Below, in pieces: positions 1-5,958 of a stretch of 6,196 nt of DNA. The stretch comes from an uncultured Clostridia bacterium (lineage in GTDB: Bacteria > Bacillota > Clostridia > Christensenellales > Aristaeellaceae), in contig CALNAU010000042.1 in the NCBI GenBank assembly GCA_937874275.1, forward strand, positions 1 to 6,196. Reading direction: 5' to 3'. Position numbers and translations under genes: made by a program. Every line of letters begins with the position of its first letter. Within the stretch, counting starts at the first letter, position 1. Below the pieces are notes generated by a model. That model saw only the letters and a program-made list of their open reading frames with translations, did not search any database and was not told the origin of the DNA.

Positions 1-270
1 GCGCGCCGCGCGGTGCAAATTGCGCGCGCGGGAATAGTAGCCCAGCCCCTCCCAGGCCTTGAGCACCTCCTGCTCCTCCGCCCGGGACAAAGCAAAAACA
101 TCCGGAAACTGCGCAAGAAAACGCGTATAATACCCTTCCACCGTCTGGGCGCGGGTCTGCTGCAGCATGATTTCCGACAGCCACACGCGGTAAGGGTCGC
201 GCGTGCCGCGAAAGGCCAGGCTGCGCCGGCTTTGGTCGTACCAGCGGAGCAACGCGTGGGTAATCTGCAT
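1..270 (-). CDS. mutY: A/G-specific adenine DNA glycosylase MutY, N-terminal 90 residues (gene runs off the left edge)
   Basis: Reading the minus strand from the ATG at 270 gives 90 open codons to the window edge. The translation carries the MutY N-terminal signature: DPYRVWLSEIMLQQTR (residues 25-40) followed by WEGLGYYSRARNLHRAA (73-89), which align without gaps to the first helices of E. coli MutY. Glu33 in LSEIMLQQT corresponds to the catalytic Glu37 of the E. coli enzyme. The family removes adenine mispaired with 8-oxoguanine or guanine in base excision repair. The helix-hairpin-helix, iron-sulfur cysteines and C-terminal NUDIX-like domain would lie beyond the edge and cannot be judged. 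The start is supported by AGGAGG four bases upstream. One oddity is LAFR (18-21) where the family normally has LPWR. The gene is divergent from the transporter operon, so no functional link is implied. Identity is secure; completeness is unknown. Confidence -1.
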   Translation of the reverse strand, partial: MQITHALLRWYDQSRRSLAFRGTRDPYRVWLSEIMLQQTRAQTVEGYYTRFLAQFPDVFALSRAEEQEVLKAWEGLGYYSRARNLHRAAR

Positions 271-274
271 AACG

Positions 275-280
275 CCTCCT
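275..280 (-). promoter_or_regulatory. Shine-Dalgarno site of mutY
   Basis: The minus strand reads AGGAGG, then CGTT, then ATG at 270. This is a full match to the anti-Shine-Dalgarno core with a short four-base spacer. It fixes the mutY start and shows that the host uses strong ribosome binding sites. Confidence -1.
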
Positions 281-289
281 ATGCGGGGT

Positions 290-298
290 ATTATAGCA
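290..298 (-). promoter_or_regulatory. Probable mutY promoter, extended -10
   Basis: On the minus strand the sequence is TGCTATAAT: a perfect TATAAT with the TG dinucleotide of an extended -10 element. No good -35 is seen at normal spacing; the best is CAGTTT at 314-319, 18 bases away, which is weak. Extended -10 promoters can work without a good -35. Transcription would start near 283, giving a leader of only about 13 bases that still contains the Shine-Dalgarno site. The -10 lies inside an imperfect palindrome, ATTAT-AGC-ATAAT (290-302). Confidence -1.
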
Positions 299-348
299 TA
301 ATGCGCATCCGGGAAACTGCTGGCCGGGTGGACCAAAAAAGCAAGATT

Positions 349-378
349 TTCCCATTGCGTGCGATGTACTTTTATACT
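349..378 (+). promoter_or_regulatory. Candidate promoter of the transporter operon
   Basis: A -10 hexamer TATACT (373-378) matches TATAAT at five of six positions. A weak -35, TTCCCA (349-354), lies 18 bases upstream. A run of six A residues (335-340) sits at about -50 to -45, where an UP element would act. Transcription would start near 385, leaving a 5' leader of about 40 bases before the binding-protein ATG. It is the best match in the 154-base gap, but the -35 is poor, so activator dependence or a different promoter is possible. Confidence -1.
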
Positions 379-412
379 ATGATATCCAGGTAGTGCCTAT
401 TAAGCGCATAGA

Positions 413-417
413 AAGGA
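413..417 (+). promoter_or_regulatory. Ribosome binding site of the substrate-binding protein gene
   Basis: AAGGA followed by seven bases and ATG at 425. The spacing is good and the purine-rich stretch (412-420) supports this start. Confidence -1.
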
Positions 418-424
418 AAGCCCC

Positions 425-499
425 ATGAAAAGATTCGTTCTACTTACCCTGGTAGCCGCGCTGCTGCTCTCGCTGGCAGCCCCTGTAACCAGCATGGCC
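425..499 (+). other. Sec signal peptide of the binding protein
   Basis: Codons 1-25. A basic n-region (Lys2, Arg3), a hydrophobic stretch of about 16 residues and an Ala-x-Ala-like end (Ser23-Met24-Ala25) predict cleavage before Asp26. There is no Cys at the cleavage point, so signal peptidase II processing is excluded. The mature protein would be about 489 residues. Confidence -1.
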
Positions 500-1969
500 G
501 ACAAGGCCAACAACACCTTCATCTACGGCATTGAAGGCGATCCCGGCAACGACATCAACACCATCTCCACCTCAGGCCGTTACGACCTGATGACCGAGCG
601 CATGCTCTACAGCCCGCTGTACAGCTACTACGGCCCGGAGGATATCAGCTATTTCCTGGCCAAGGATGTGCAGGTATCCGAAGACGGTCAGACCATCACG
701 GTCGCCCTGCGCGATGACGTGGTCTGGTCGGACGGCACCCCCTTCACCTCCGCCGACGTGGTGTTCACGTTTGAGCACATCATCAAGGCCCCCCACGCCA
801 ATGGCCATGACGGCCTGGTGTTCAACGGCCAGCCCACCGAAGTGACCGCGCCCGACGACTACACCGTGGTCTTCAAGACGCCCATTTTCGTGGCCAGCAT
901 GCTGGAGAACCTGAGCAATGAACACTACATCATGCCCAAGCACATCTACGAGGGCGATGAAGCGCTTGACCAGAACGTCAAGAACCAGACCCCCGTGGGC
1001 ACCGGCCCCTACACCCTGGCCGAGTACAAGGCCGGCCAGTATGTGAAGTTTGCCGCCAACAAGAACTACTTCAAGGGCGAGCCCAAAATTGAGACCGTGT
1101 ACTTCCAGATTATCGGCGACAAGAACAGCGCCATGTTGGCCCTGAAGACCGGGCAGATCAACGCCCTGGTGCTGAGCAACGACGTGGCGGAAGACTTCAA
1201 AAACTCCCCCGTGGACGTCATCGCCTACCCCGAAGACCGCGTGGGCTACGCCTCCTTCATCCTCACCAGCGACAAGGTGAAGGACGTCAACTTCCGCAAG
1301 GCCGTGTTCTTCGCGCTGGACCGCCACCAGATGAACCTGGGCGCCTACCTGAGCGAGGAGTTCTTTGTGGACGCCACCTCCTTCCTGCCCTACTCCAACC
1401 CCTTCTTCTCGGAGGATCTGGAGGCCTACAACCGCAACCTGGACACCGCCAAGGAATACCTGGCCAAGGCCGAAAACGTGCCCCAGAGCATCACAGTAGC
1501 CTACGGCGTGGGCAACGCCCAGCAGGAAATTCAGGCCCTGGTGATTCAGCAGAACCTGAAGGACATCGGCGTGCAGGTGGAAATCGCACCCGTGGACAGC
1601 ACCGCGCTGTACAACGGCCTGCGTGACGGCACCTCCCCCTACGACATGTTCCTGGGCGGCTACATCATGGGCGTTGACCCCTCGGCCTACGCCACCCTGT
1701 TTGTGACCGACGCCGCCGCCAACTACGCCAGCATGAGCGCCCCCGAACTGGACGAGCTGTTCCGCGCCGGCGCGGTGGAGATGGACGAGGCCAAGCGCCG
1801 CGACATCTACAACCAGGCCCAGAAAGTGCTGGCCGACCAGGCCGTGCAGTACTCCATCGTCACCAACAGCCGCCTGCTGGGCGTGACCCAGGATGTGGGC
1901 GGCATTGATGAGGCGCGCCTCATCCCCATCTACACCTTCAACGACATGTCCGAGCTGTACTTCAAATAA
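425..1969 (+). CDS. Peptide-type ABC transporter substrate-binding protein (SBP_bac_5 family), secreted, no lipobox
   Basis: A 514-residue extracytoplasmic binding protein of the DppA/OppA family. Residues 1-25 form a signal peptide: MKR, a Leu/Ala/Val-rich core (about 4-19), then a signal-peptidase-I-like site SMA|D at 25/26. No cysteine is present anywhere in the protein, so it cannot be a lipoprotein. Family hallmarks are RMLYSPLY (59-66), the LRDDVVWSDGTPFTSADV segment (95-112), TPVGTGPYTLAEY in the middle, and NFRKAVFFALDR in the second lobe. Length is normal. It is the first gene of an operon encoding two permeases and two ATPases, so it should deliver ligand to them. Peptides are the likely cargo by family, but related proteins bind nickel, opines or sugars, and I cannot read specificity from the sequence, so no symbol is given. 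Codon choice is strongly biased (GCC, CTG, AAC, GAC, ACC), as expected for a highly expressed protein. Confidence -1.
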   Translation: MKRFVLLTLVAALLLSLAAPVTSMADKANNTFIYGIEGDPGNDINTISTSGRYDLMTERMLYSPLYSYYGPEDISYFLAKDVQVSEDGQTITVALRDDVVWSDGTPFTSADVVFTFEHIIKAPHANGHDGLVFNGQPTEVTAPDDYTVVFKTPIFVASMLENLSNEHYIMPKHIYEGDEALDQNVKNQTPVGTGPYTLAEYKAGQYVKFAANKNYFKGEPKIETVYFQIIGDKNSAMLALKTGQINALVLSNDVAEDFKNSPVDVIAYPEDRVGYASFILTSDKVKDVNFRKAVFFALDRHQMNLGAYLSEEFFVDATSFLPYSNPFFSEDLEAYNRNLDTAKEYLAKAENVPQSITVAYGVGNAQQEIQALVIQQNLKDIGVQVEIAPVDSTALYNGLRDGTSPYDMFLGGYIMGVDPSAYATLFVTDAAANYASMSAPELDELFRAGAVEMDEAKRRDIYNQAQKVLADQAVQYSIVTNSRLLGVTQDVGGIDEARLIPIYTFNDMSELYFK

Positions 1970-1980
1970 TCAACCCCATC

Positions 1981-2003
1981 GCCGCCCGCCCCGCGCGGGT
2001 GGC
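1981..2003 (+). promoter_or_regulatory. Stem-loop 1, just after the binding-protein stop codon
   Basis: GCCGCCCGC (1981-1989) pairs with GCGGGTGGC (1995-2003), giving a nine-base-pair stem with one G-U pair and a five-base loop. It starts 12 bases after the stop codon at 1967-1969. There is no T-run after it, so it is not a standard intrinsic terminator. With stem-loop 2 it could protect the upstream mRNA from 3' exonucleases. The structure is read by eye; no folding energy was calculated. Confidence -1.
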
Positions 2004-2025
2004 CGGCGATGACACTCCACCCTTT

Positions 2026-2053
2026 CGCCGGGAGGGGGCAACCCCTCCCGGCG
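2026..2053 (+). promoter_or_regulatory. Stem-loop 2, perfect 12-base-pair hairpin with GCAA tetraloop between binding protein and permease genes
   Basis: CGCCGGGAGGGG (2026-2037) and CCCCTCCCGGCG (2042-2053) are exact reverse complements around a GCAA loop, a stable GNRA type. The following bases, TGCTGTT, are not a proper U-tract, so complete termination is unlikely. The position is where comparable transport operons (for example malE-malF) carry RNA structures that keep binding-protein mRNA abundant relative to permease mRNA. That role is inferred here. The hairpin ends nine bases before the permease Shine-Dalgarno site and leaves it unpaired. Confidence -1.
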
Positions 2054-2062
2054 TGCTGTTCC

Positions 2063-2070
2063 AAGGAGGT
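2063..2070 (+). promoter_or_regulatory. Consensus Shine-Dalgarno site of the first permease gene
   Basis: AAGGAGGT, a full-length match to the 16S rRNA tail, then TTC and ATG at 2074. This decides the start. The in-frame ATG at 1999 lies inside stem-loop 1, has no comparable site, and would add 25 residues unlike the family before the normal MLRY N-terminus. Confidence -1.
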
Positions 2071-2073
2071 TTC

Positions 2074-3027
2074 ATGCTTCGCTACACCCTGCGGCGTGTT
2101 CTTCAGGCAATCCCCATGCTGTTCATCATCGCGGTGCTGTGCTTTGCGCTGATTCAGCTGGCCCCCTACGATGCCATCGACACCCTCACCCAGCCCAACA
2201 TGTCGCCGGAGGTCATTGAGGCCATCAAGGCGCGCAGCGGGCTGGACAAGCCGGCGCACATCCAGTTTATCAACTGGCTCAAGCGCATGGCAGTGGGCGA
2301 TTTGGGCTATTCGCTGATCAACCACCAGAGCGTGGCGACCGACCTGCTGGCCCGGCTGCCCAACACCTTGCTGCTGGTGCTGCCCAGCTATATCCTGGCG
2401 CTGCTTATTTCGGTGGTTCTGGGGCTGGTGGCTGGCGCCAACCGGGGCCGGCCGATTGACAAAGCCATCGACGCCTTTTGCGCCTTTGGCATGGCCACGC
2501 CCACCTTCTGGATTGGCATGCTGCTTATCTATGTGTTCGCCTACCGGCTCAACCTGGTGCCGGTGCTGGGCATGTATACCCTGGGCGCGGAGCGCACGAC
2601 CTCCGACCTCATCTGGCACATGATTTTACCCTGCACGGTGCTCACGTTTGGCTTTCTGCCGGATATCATCCGCTTCGTGCGCAGCTCCACCATCACCCAG
2701 ATGAAGGAAGACTATGTGATGGTGCAGCAGGCCTTTGGCGCGCCCAAGGCGCAGATATTGGTGCGGCACGTGATGAAAAACGCGTTGCTGCCCATCATCA
2801 CGCTGGTGGGCATGTCGCTGCCGATGCTGATTACGGGCGCTTTTATCACGGAGTCCATTTTCTCCTGGCCGGGGGTCGGCACCTACTTTTTGCAAGCCAT
2901 CAAGGCGTTTGACTACCCGGTCATCATGTCGGTGATGCTGTTTTCCGCGGTGGCTGTCATTGTGGGCAACCTGCTGTCGGACATCACGTATGGCCTGGTC
3001 GACCCGCGCATCAAGGCAATGAGGTAA
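2074..3027 (+). CDS. dppB: Peptide-type ABC transporter permease, DppB/OppB family
   Basis: A 317-residue inner-membrane subunit that forms half of the translocation channel. It begins MLRYTLRRVLQAIPMLF, the usual DppB start of a basic segment leading into the first membrane helix. Predicted membrane segments are about 9-29, 98-121, 132-156, 179-200, 240-262 and 284-308, six in all. The long external loop between helices 1 and 2 (30-97) includes GDLGYSL (75-81), typical of the family. The EAA loop that docks on the ATPase is at 212-240 (EDYVMVQQAFGAPKAQ, then RHVMKNALLP). SIFSWPGVG (261-269) and the terminal VDPRIK (309-314) are further family marks. The gene follows the binding-protein gene after a 104-base gap with two hairpins and is followed three bases later by its partner permease. 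The name reflects family; the true substrate class is not shown by sequence. Confidence -1.
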   Translation: MLRYTLRRVLQAIPMLFIIAVLCFALIQLAPYDAIDTLTQPNMSPEVIEAIKARSGLDKPAHIQFINWLKRMAVGDLGYSLINHQSVATDLLARLPNTLLLVLPSYILALLISVVLGLVAGANRGRPIDKAIDAFCAFGMATPTFWIGMLLIYVFAYRLNLVPVLGMYTLGAERTTSDLIWHMILPCTVLTFGFLPDIIRFVRSSTITQMKEDYVMVQQAFGAPKAQILVRHVMKNALLPIITLVGMSLPMLITGAFITESIFSWPGVGTYFLQAIKAFDYPVIMSVMLFSAVAVIVGNLLSDITYGLVDPRIKAMR

Positions 3028-3030
3028 CAG

Positions 3031-3876
3031 ATGAGCACAAGACGCATTCGGCAAATACTGGCAGAGTTTTCCCACAACAAGGCCATCCGCTTCGCGGTGT
3101 TCTTTCTGGTGTTGATTTCGCTGCTGTCCATTTTCGCCTTCCTCTCCCCCTATGACCCTGACGAAATCAACATCCTCAACAAGCTGCAGGGCCCCACCTG
3201 GGCACACCCCTTCGGCACGGACGACCTGGGGCGCGACTACATGACGCGCGTGCTGTACGGCGGGCGCATCTCGCTGGTGGTGGGCGTGGTGGCCATGGGC
3301 ATCTCGACGCTGATTGGCACCACCGTGGGAGCCGTGGCCGGGTACTTTGGCGGCCTGATTGACAACATCCTCATGCGCATCGTGGACATCATCTCCTCCA
3401 TCCCGTGGATGATTCTGGTGACCATCGTCAGCATCTACCTAAAGCCCGGCCTGCAGACCATCATTCTAGTCATCGGCCTGTTTACCTGGATGCGCATCGC
3501 CCGTCTGGTGCGCGCGGAGACGCTGAGCATCAAGGAGCGCGAGTACGTGCTCTACGCCAAGGCCATTGACCAATCCAACTTCTTCACCATCTTCCGCCAT
3601 GTGGTGCCGGCGGTGATGCCCACCATCGTGGTGGCCGCCACCACGGGCATCGCCAACGCCATCATGATTGAGTCATCGCTCAGCTTCCTGGGCCTGGGGG
3701 TACAGCCCCCCATCTCCTCCTGGGGCAGCATGCTCAACCGCGCGCAATCGGCGCTTGAAAAGGCGCCCTATATGGCCATCATGCCCGGCATCATGATTAT
3801 TCTGACTGTGTTTTCTTTCAACAAATTGGGCGACCTCATCCGCATCTATGTGGAGCCCAAGGCGCTGGACAGATAG
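3031..3876 (+). CDS. dppC: Peptide-type ABC transporter permease, DppC/OppC family
   Basis: A 281-residue partner permease that forms the channel with the preceding gene product. The short cytoplasmic N-terminus leads into a first membrane helix at about 20-39. HPFGTDDLGRDYMTRVLYGG (59-78) is the DppC-type signature, followed by helices near 81-104, 119-136, 141-159, 195-213 and 247-263. The EAA loop is at 170-197 (EREYVLYAKAIDQSN, then FRHVVPAVMP). LSFLGLGVQPP (217-227) and SSWGSML (229-235) are near-invariant family segments. It starts three bases after the upstream stop, with GAGGT (3021-3025) inside the upstream gene's 3' end five bases before the ATG, so translation is probably coupled. 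Length is at the short end of normal for DppC. Nothing looks broken. Confidence -1.
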   Translation: MSTRRIRQILAEFSHNKAIRFAVFFLVLISLLSIFAFLSPYDPDEINILNKLQGPTWAHPFGTDDLGRDYMTRVLYGGRISLVVGVVAMGISTLIGTTVGAVAGYFGGLIDNILMRIVDIISSIPWMILVTIVSIYLKPGLQTIILVIGLFTWMRIARLVRAETLSIKEREYVLYAKAIDQSNFFTIFRHVVPAVMPTIVVAATTGIANAIMIESSLSFLGLGVQPPISSWGSMLNRAQSALEKAPYMAIMPGIMIILTVFSFNKLGDLIRIYVEPKALDR

Positions 3877-3885
3877 GAGGCAAAG

Positions 3886-4872
3886 ATGAGCAATAAACCC
3901 CTCCTTCAGGTCAAGGGCCTGCACACCACCTTCACCGTCCTCAAGCAGCCGCTGCCCGCCGTGCGCGGCGTGGACCTGCGCGTGGACGAGGGCGAAATCC
4001 TGGGCATCGTGGGCGAATCGGGCAGCGGCAAGAGCGTAACGATGAAATCCATCATCCGCATGCTGCCCCGCGGCGCCATCGTTACGGCGGACAGCGTATC
4101 CTTCCTGGGGGAAGAGTTGCTCAGCAAGACCGAGAGCGAGATGCGCGCCCTGCGCGGCGATGACATCACCATGATATTTCAGGACCCGATGACCAGCCTG
4201 AACCCGCTGAAGACCGTGGGCTTTCACATCGCCGAGGTGCTGCAGCGCCACCGCGGCCTGACCGGCCAGGCGGCGCGCGCGGAGGCGCTGGCGCTGCTTG
4301 ACAAGGTGGGCGTGCCCTCGCCAGAAGAGCGGCTGGACCAATACCCGCACGAGTTCTCCGGCGGCATGCGCCAGCGCGTGCTGATTGCCATGGCGTTGGC
4401 CTGCAAGCCCAAGCTGCTCATCGCAGACGAGCCGACCACGGCCCTGGACGTAACCATACAGGCCCAGATATTGGACCTCATCGGCGAGCTGCAAAAGTCC
4501 GAAAACATGTCCGTGGTGCTGATCACCCACGACCTGGGCGTGGTAGCCAGCCTGTGCCACCGGGTATGCGTGATGTACGGCGGCATGATCATGGAGGAAG
4601 GCAGCCTGGACGACATCTTCTACCGCACCGCGCACCCCTATACCGAGGCGCTGCTGGGCAGCATCCCGGCCCGCGCGCTGGAAAACGGCACACGGCTCAT
4701 CCCCATCAAGGGCTATGCGCCCTCGCTGCTCAACCTGCCGCCAGGCTGTCCGTTTGCCCCTCGCTGCCCCAAGAAGACGCCTATCTGCGATGACGGCATC
4801 CCCGACATGGTGCCCATCGCGCCCGGGCACTGCGTGCGCTGTGTCCTGTACCGGGAGGTGAACCATGGCTGA
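3886..4872 (+). CDS. dppD: Peptide-type ABC transporter ATP-binding protein, DppD/OppD family
   Basis: A 328-residue cytoplasmic ATPase, complete in all catalytic motifs: Walker A GESGSGKS (43-50), Q-loop Gln99 in IFQDPM, signature FSGGMRQR (157-164), Walker B LLIADE (177-182), D-loop TALD (185-188) and switch His215. Residues from about 230 form the oligopeptide/dipeptide-specific C-terminal region with AHPYTEALL (249-257) and PPGCPFAPRCP (285-295). Cys288, Cys294, Cys301 and Cys316 form a C-x5-C-x6-C-x14-C set. From memory, dipeptide permease structures show such cysteines holding an iron-sulfur cluster; that is an inference here. TAGGAGG (3874-3880) combines the upstream stop with the Shine-Dalgarno site, five bases before the ATG. 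The gene overlaps the next ATPase by eight bases, and the two should act as a heterodimer under the two permeases. Confidence -1.
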   Translation: MSNKPLLQVKGLHTTFTVLKQPLPAVRGVDLRVDEGEILGIVGESGSGKSVTMKSIIRMLPRGAIVTADSVSFLGEELLSKTESEMRALRGDDITMIFQDPMTSLNPLKTVGFHIAEVLQRHRGLTGQAARAEALALLDKVGVPSPEERLDQYPHEFSGGMRQRVLIAMALACKPKLLIADEPTTALDVTIQAQILDLIGELQKSENMSVVLITHDLGVVASLCHRVCVMYGGMIMEEGSLDDIFYRTAHPYTEALLGSIPARALENGTRLIPIKGYAPSLLNLPPGCPFAPRCPKKTPICDDGIPDMVPIAPGHCVRCVLYREVNHG

Positions 4873-5866
4873 AGCTCCTTTCATCGAGGTGCGCAACCTC
4901 AAGAAGTATTTTCCCGTGCGCGGCAGCTTTGGCCGAAAGAAGCTGGTGCGCGCGGTGGATGACGTTACGCTGACCATCTACCAGGGCGAAACTTTGGGTG
5001 TGATTGGCGAATCGGGCTCGGGCAAATCCACGCTGGGCCGCACCATCACCCGACTGTACGAGCCCACCGGTGGCACCATCCTGTTCAAGGGGCAAGATAC
5101 CGCTAAGTTTGAGGGCAAGGCGCTGGCGGGCTACAAGCGCAGCATGCAGATTGTGTTCCAGGACCCGTATTCCTCCCTCAACCCGGCGATGAACGTATTG
5201 CAATTGGTGGCGGAGCCGCTGGACCTGGTGGAGCCCCTGCCCAAGGAGGAGCGCCGTGCGCGGGTGGTGGACATGCTGCGCCAGGTGGGCCTGGATGAGG
5301 ACACGCTGGAGAAGTATCCCCACGAGTTTTCGGGCGGCCAGTTGCAGCGCGTGGGCATCGCCCGGGCCCTGATTGTGCGGCCGGAGTTCATCCTGTGTGA
5401 CGAGCCGATTTCGGCGCTGGATGTGTCCATCGGCGCGCAGGTGATTAACCTGTTACAAGACTTGCAGGCGTCCATGGGGTTGACCACGCTGTTTGTGGCG
5501 CACGACCTGTCCATGGTGCGTCATATCTCCAACCGCATCGGCGTCATGTACCTGGGGCGGCTGGTAGAGCTGTCGCCCGCGGACGACCTGTACACCCATC
5601 CGCAGCACCCCTACAGCCAGGCCCTGCTGTCGGCCATCCCCATTGCCGACCCCAGGAAAGCCCAGCAGCAACAGCGCCTGCGCCTGTCGGGCGACCCGCC
5701 CAGCCCCATGCAGCTGATTCCCGGCTGCGCCTTTGCCTCGCGCTGCCCCCTGGCCAGGCCGGTGTGCAGCCAGGTGCGCCCCGTGCTGCAGGACAGCGGC
5801 AACGGCCGGCAGGTGGCCTGTTTTGCCGTGACCGGTTGGCCGGATGAGCCTGAGCATTTAGACTAA
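4865..5866 (+). CDS. dppF: Peptide-type ABC transporter ATP-binding protein, DppF/OppF family
   Basis: A 333-residue second ATPase of the importer. Motifs are Walker A GESGSGKST (48-56), Q-loop Gln99 in VFQDPYSSLNP, signature FSGGQLQR (155-162), Walker B FILCDE (175-180), D-loop SALD (183-186) and switch His213. The N-terminal LKKYFPVRG (12-20) and VFQDPYSSLNP (97-107) are typical of DppF/OppF. The signature has Leu where Arg is commonest, and DVSIGAQV has Gly where Gln is usual; both look tolerable. The C-terminal tail repeats the partner's cysteine set at 288, 294, 301 and 319. The ATG overlaps the preceding gene by eight bases, and GGGAGGTGA (4853-4861) inside that gene is its ribosome binding site, pointing to translational coupling. 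It is the last gene of the operon. DppF versus OppF cannot be separated by eye. Confidence -1.
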   Translation: MAEAPFIEVRNLKKYFPVRGSFGRKKLVRAVDDVTLTIYQGETLGVIGESGSGKSTLGRTITRLYEPTGGTILFKGQDTAKFEGKALAGYKRSMQIVFQDPYSSLNPAMNVLQLVAEPLDLVEPLPKEERRARVVDMLRQVGLDEDTLEKYPHEFSGGQLQRVGIARALIVRPEFILCDEPISALDVSIGAQVINLLQDLQASMGLTTLFVAHDLSMVRHISNRIGVMYLGRLVELSPADDLYTHPQHPYSQALLSAIPIADPRKAQQQQRLRLSGDPPSPMQLIPGCAFASRCPLARPVCSQVRPVLQDSGNGRQVACFAVTGWPDEPEHLD

Positions 5867-5902
5867 TTTCAGCATAATTTGAACGATAGTCATAATTCTC
5901 CT

Positions 5903-5932
5903 TTCCCTACTATAGTAGTATTGTGATACAAT
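5903..5932 (+). promoter_or_regulatory. Possible promoter with palindromic operator in the spacer
   Basis: TGATACAAT (5924-5932) is an extended -10 element, with TACAAT matching TATAAT at five of six positions. The -35 candidate TTCCCT (5903-5908) is weak, with an 18-base spacer. A perfect 12-base palindrome, CTACTATAGTAG (5907-5918), lies in the spacer, where a repressor would block RNA polymerase. It would drive transcription toward the lipoprotein start at 6071 with a leader of about 130 bases. AT-rich DNA gives such matches by chance, so confidence is low. Confidence -1.
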
Positions 5933-5958
5933 AACGGCAGATTAAATCAATGTTATTG
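5929..5958. repeat. Inverted repeat CAATAAC / GTTATTG with nested GATT-A-AATC
   Basis: CAATAAC (5929-5935) and GTTATTG (5952-5958) are exact reverse complements separated by 16 bases. Inside the gap GATT-A-AATC (5940-5948) is a second small inverted repeat. This could be an operator or a weak RNA hairpin. It overlaps the possible -10 element at 5927-5932. Confidence -1.

Noticed and set aside
13..393. A 126-residue + strand frame at the left edge
   Set aside because: It lies antisense to the clear mutY N-terminus, has no ribosome binding site, and its tail runs through both promoter regions.
572..1327. A 251-residue - strand frame opposite the binding-protein gene
   Set aside because: It is low-complexity, rich in Val, Gly and His, and explained by the codon bias of the overlapping + strand gene.
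2026..2060. Stem-loop 2 as an intrinsic terminator
   Set aside because: The stem is strong, but the following sequence TGCTGTTCC lacks a T-run, and the permease genes immediately downstream belong to the same transporter.
2478..2912. A 144-residue + strand frame inside the first permease gene
   Set aside because: It is another frame of a well-supported membrane protein gene and has no ribosome binding site or family resemblance.
3673..4977. A 434-residue open frame on the - strand opposite the second permease and first ATPase
   Set aside because: It is the complement of GC-rich, codon-biased genes, where stops are rare. The product is His/Gln/Gly/Ala-rich with no recognisable domain, and the + strand genes are certain.
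5907..5925. The palindrome after dppF as the operon terminator
   Set aside because: CTACTATAGTAG has no loop bases to spare, is AT-rich, and is not followed by a T-run.
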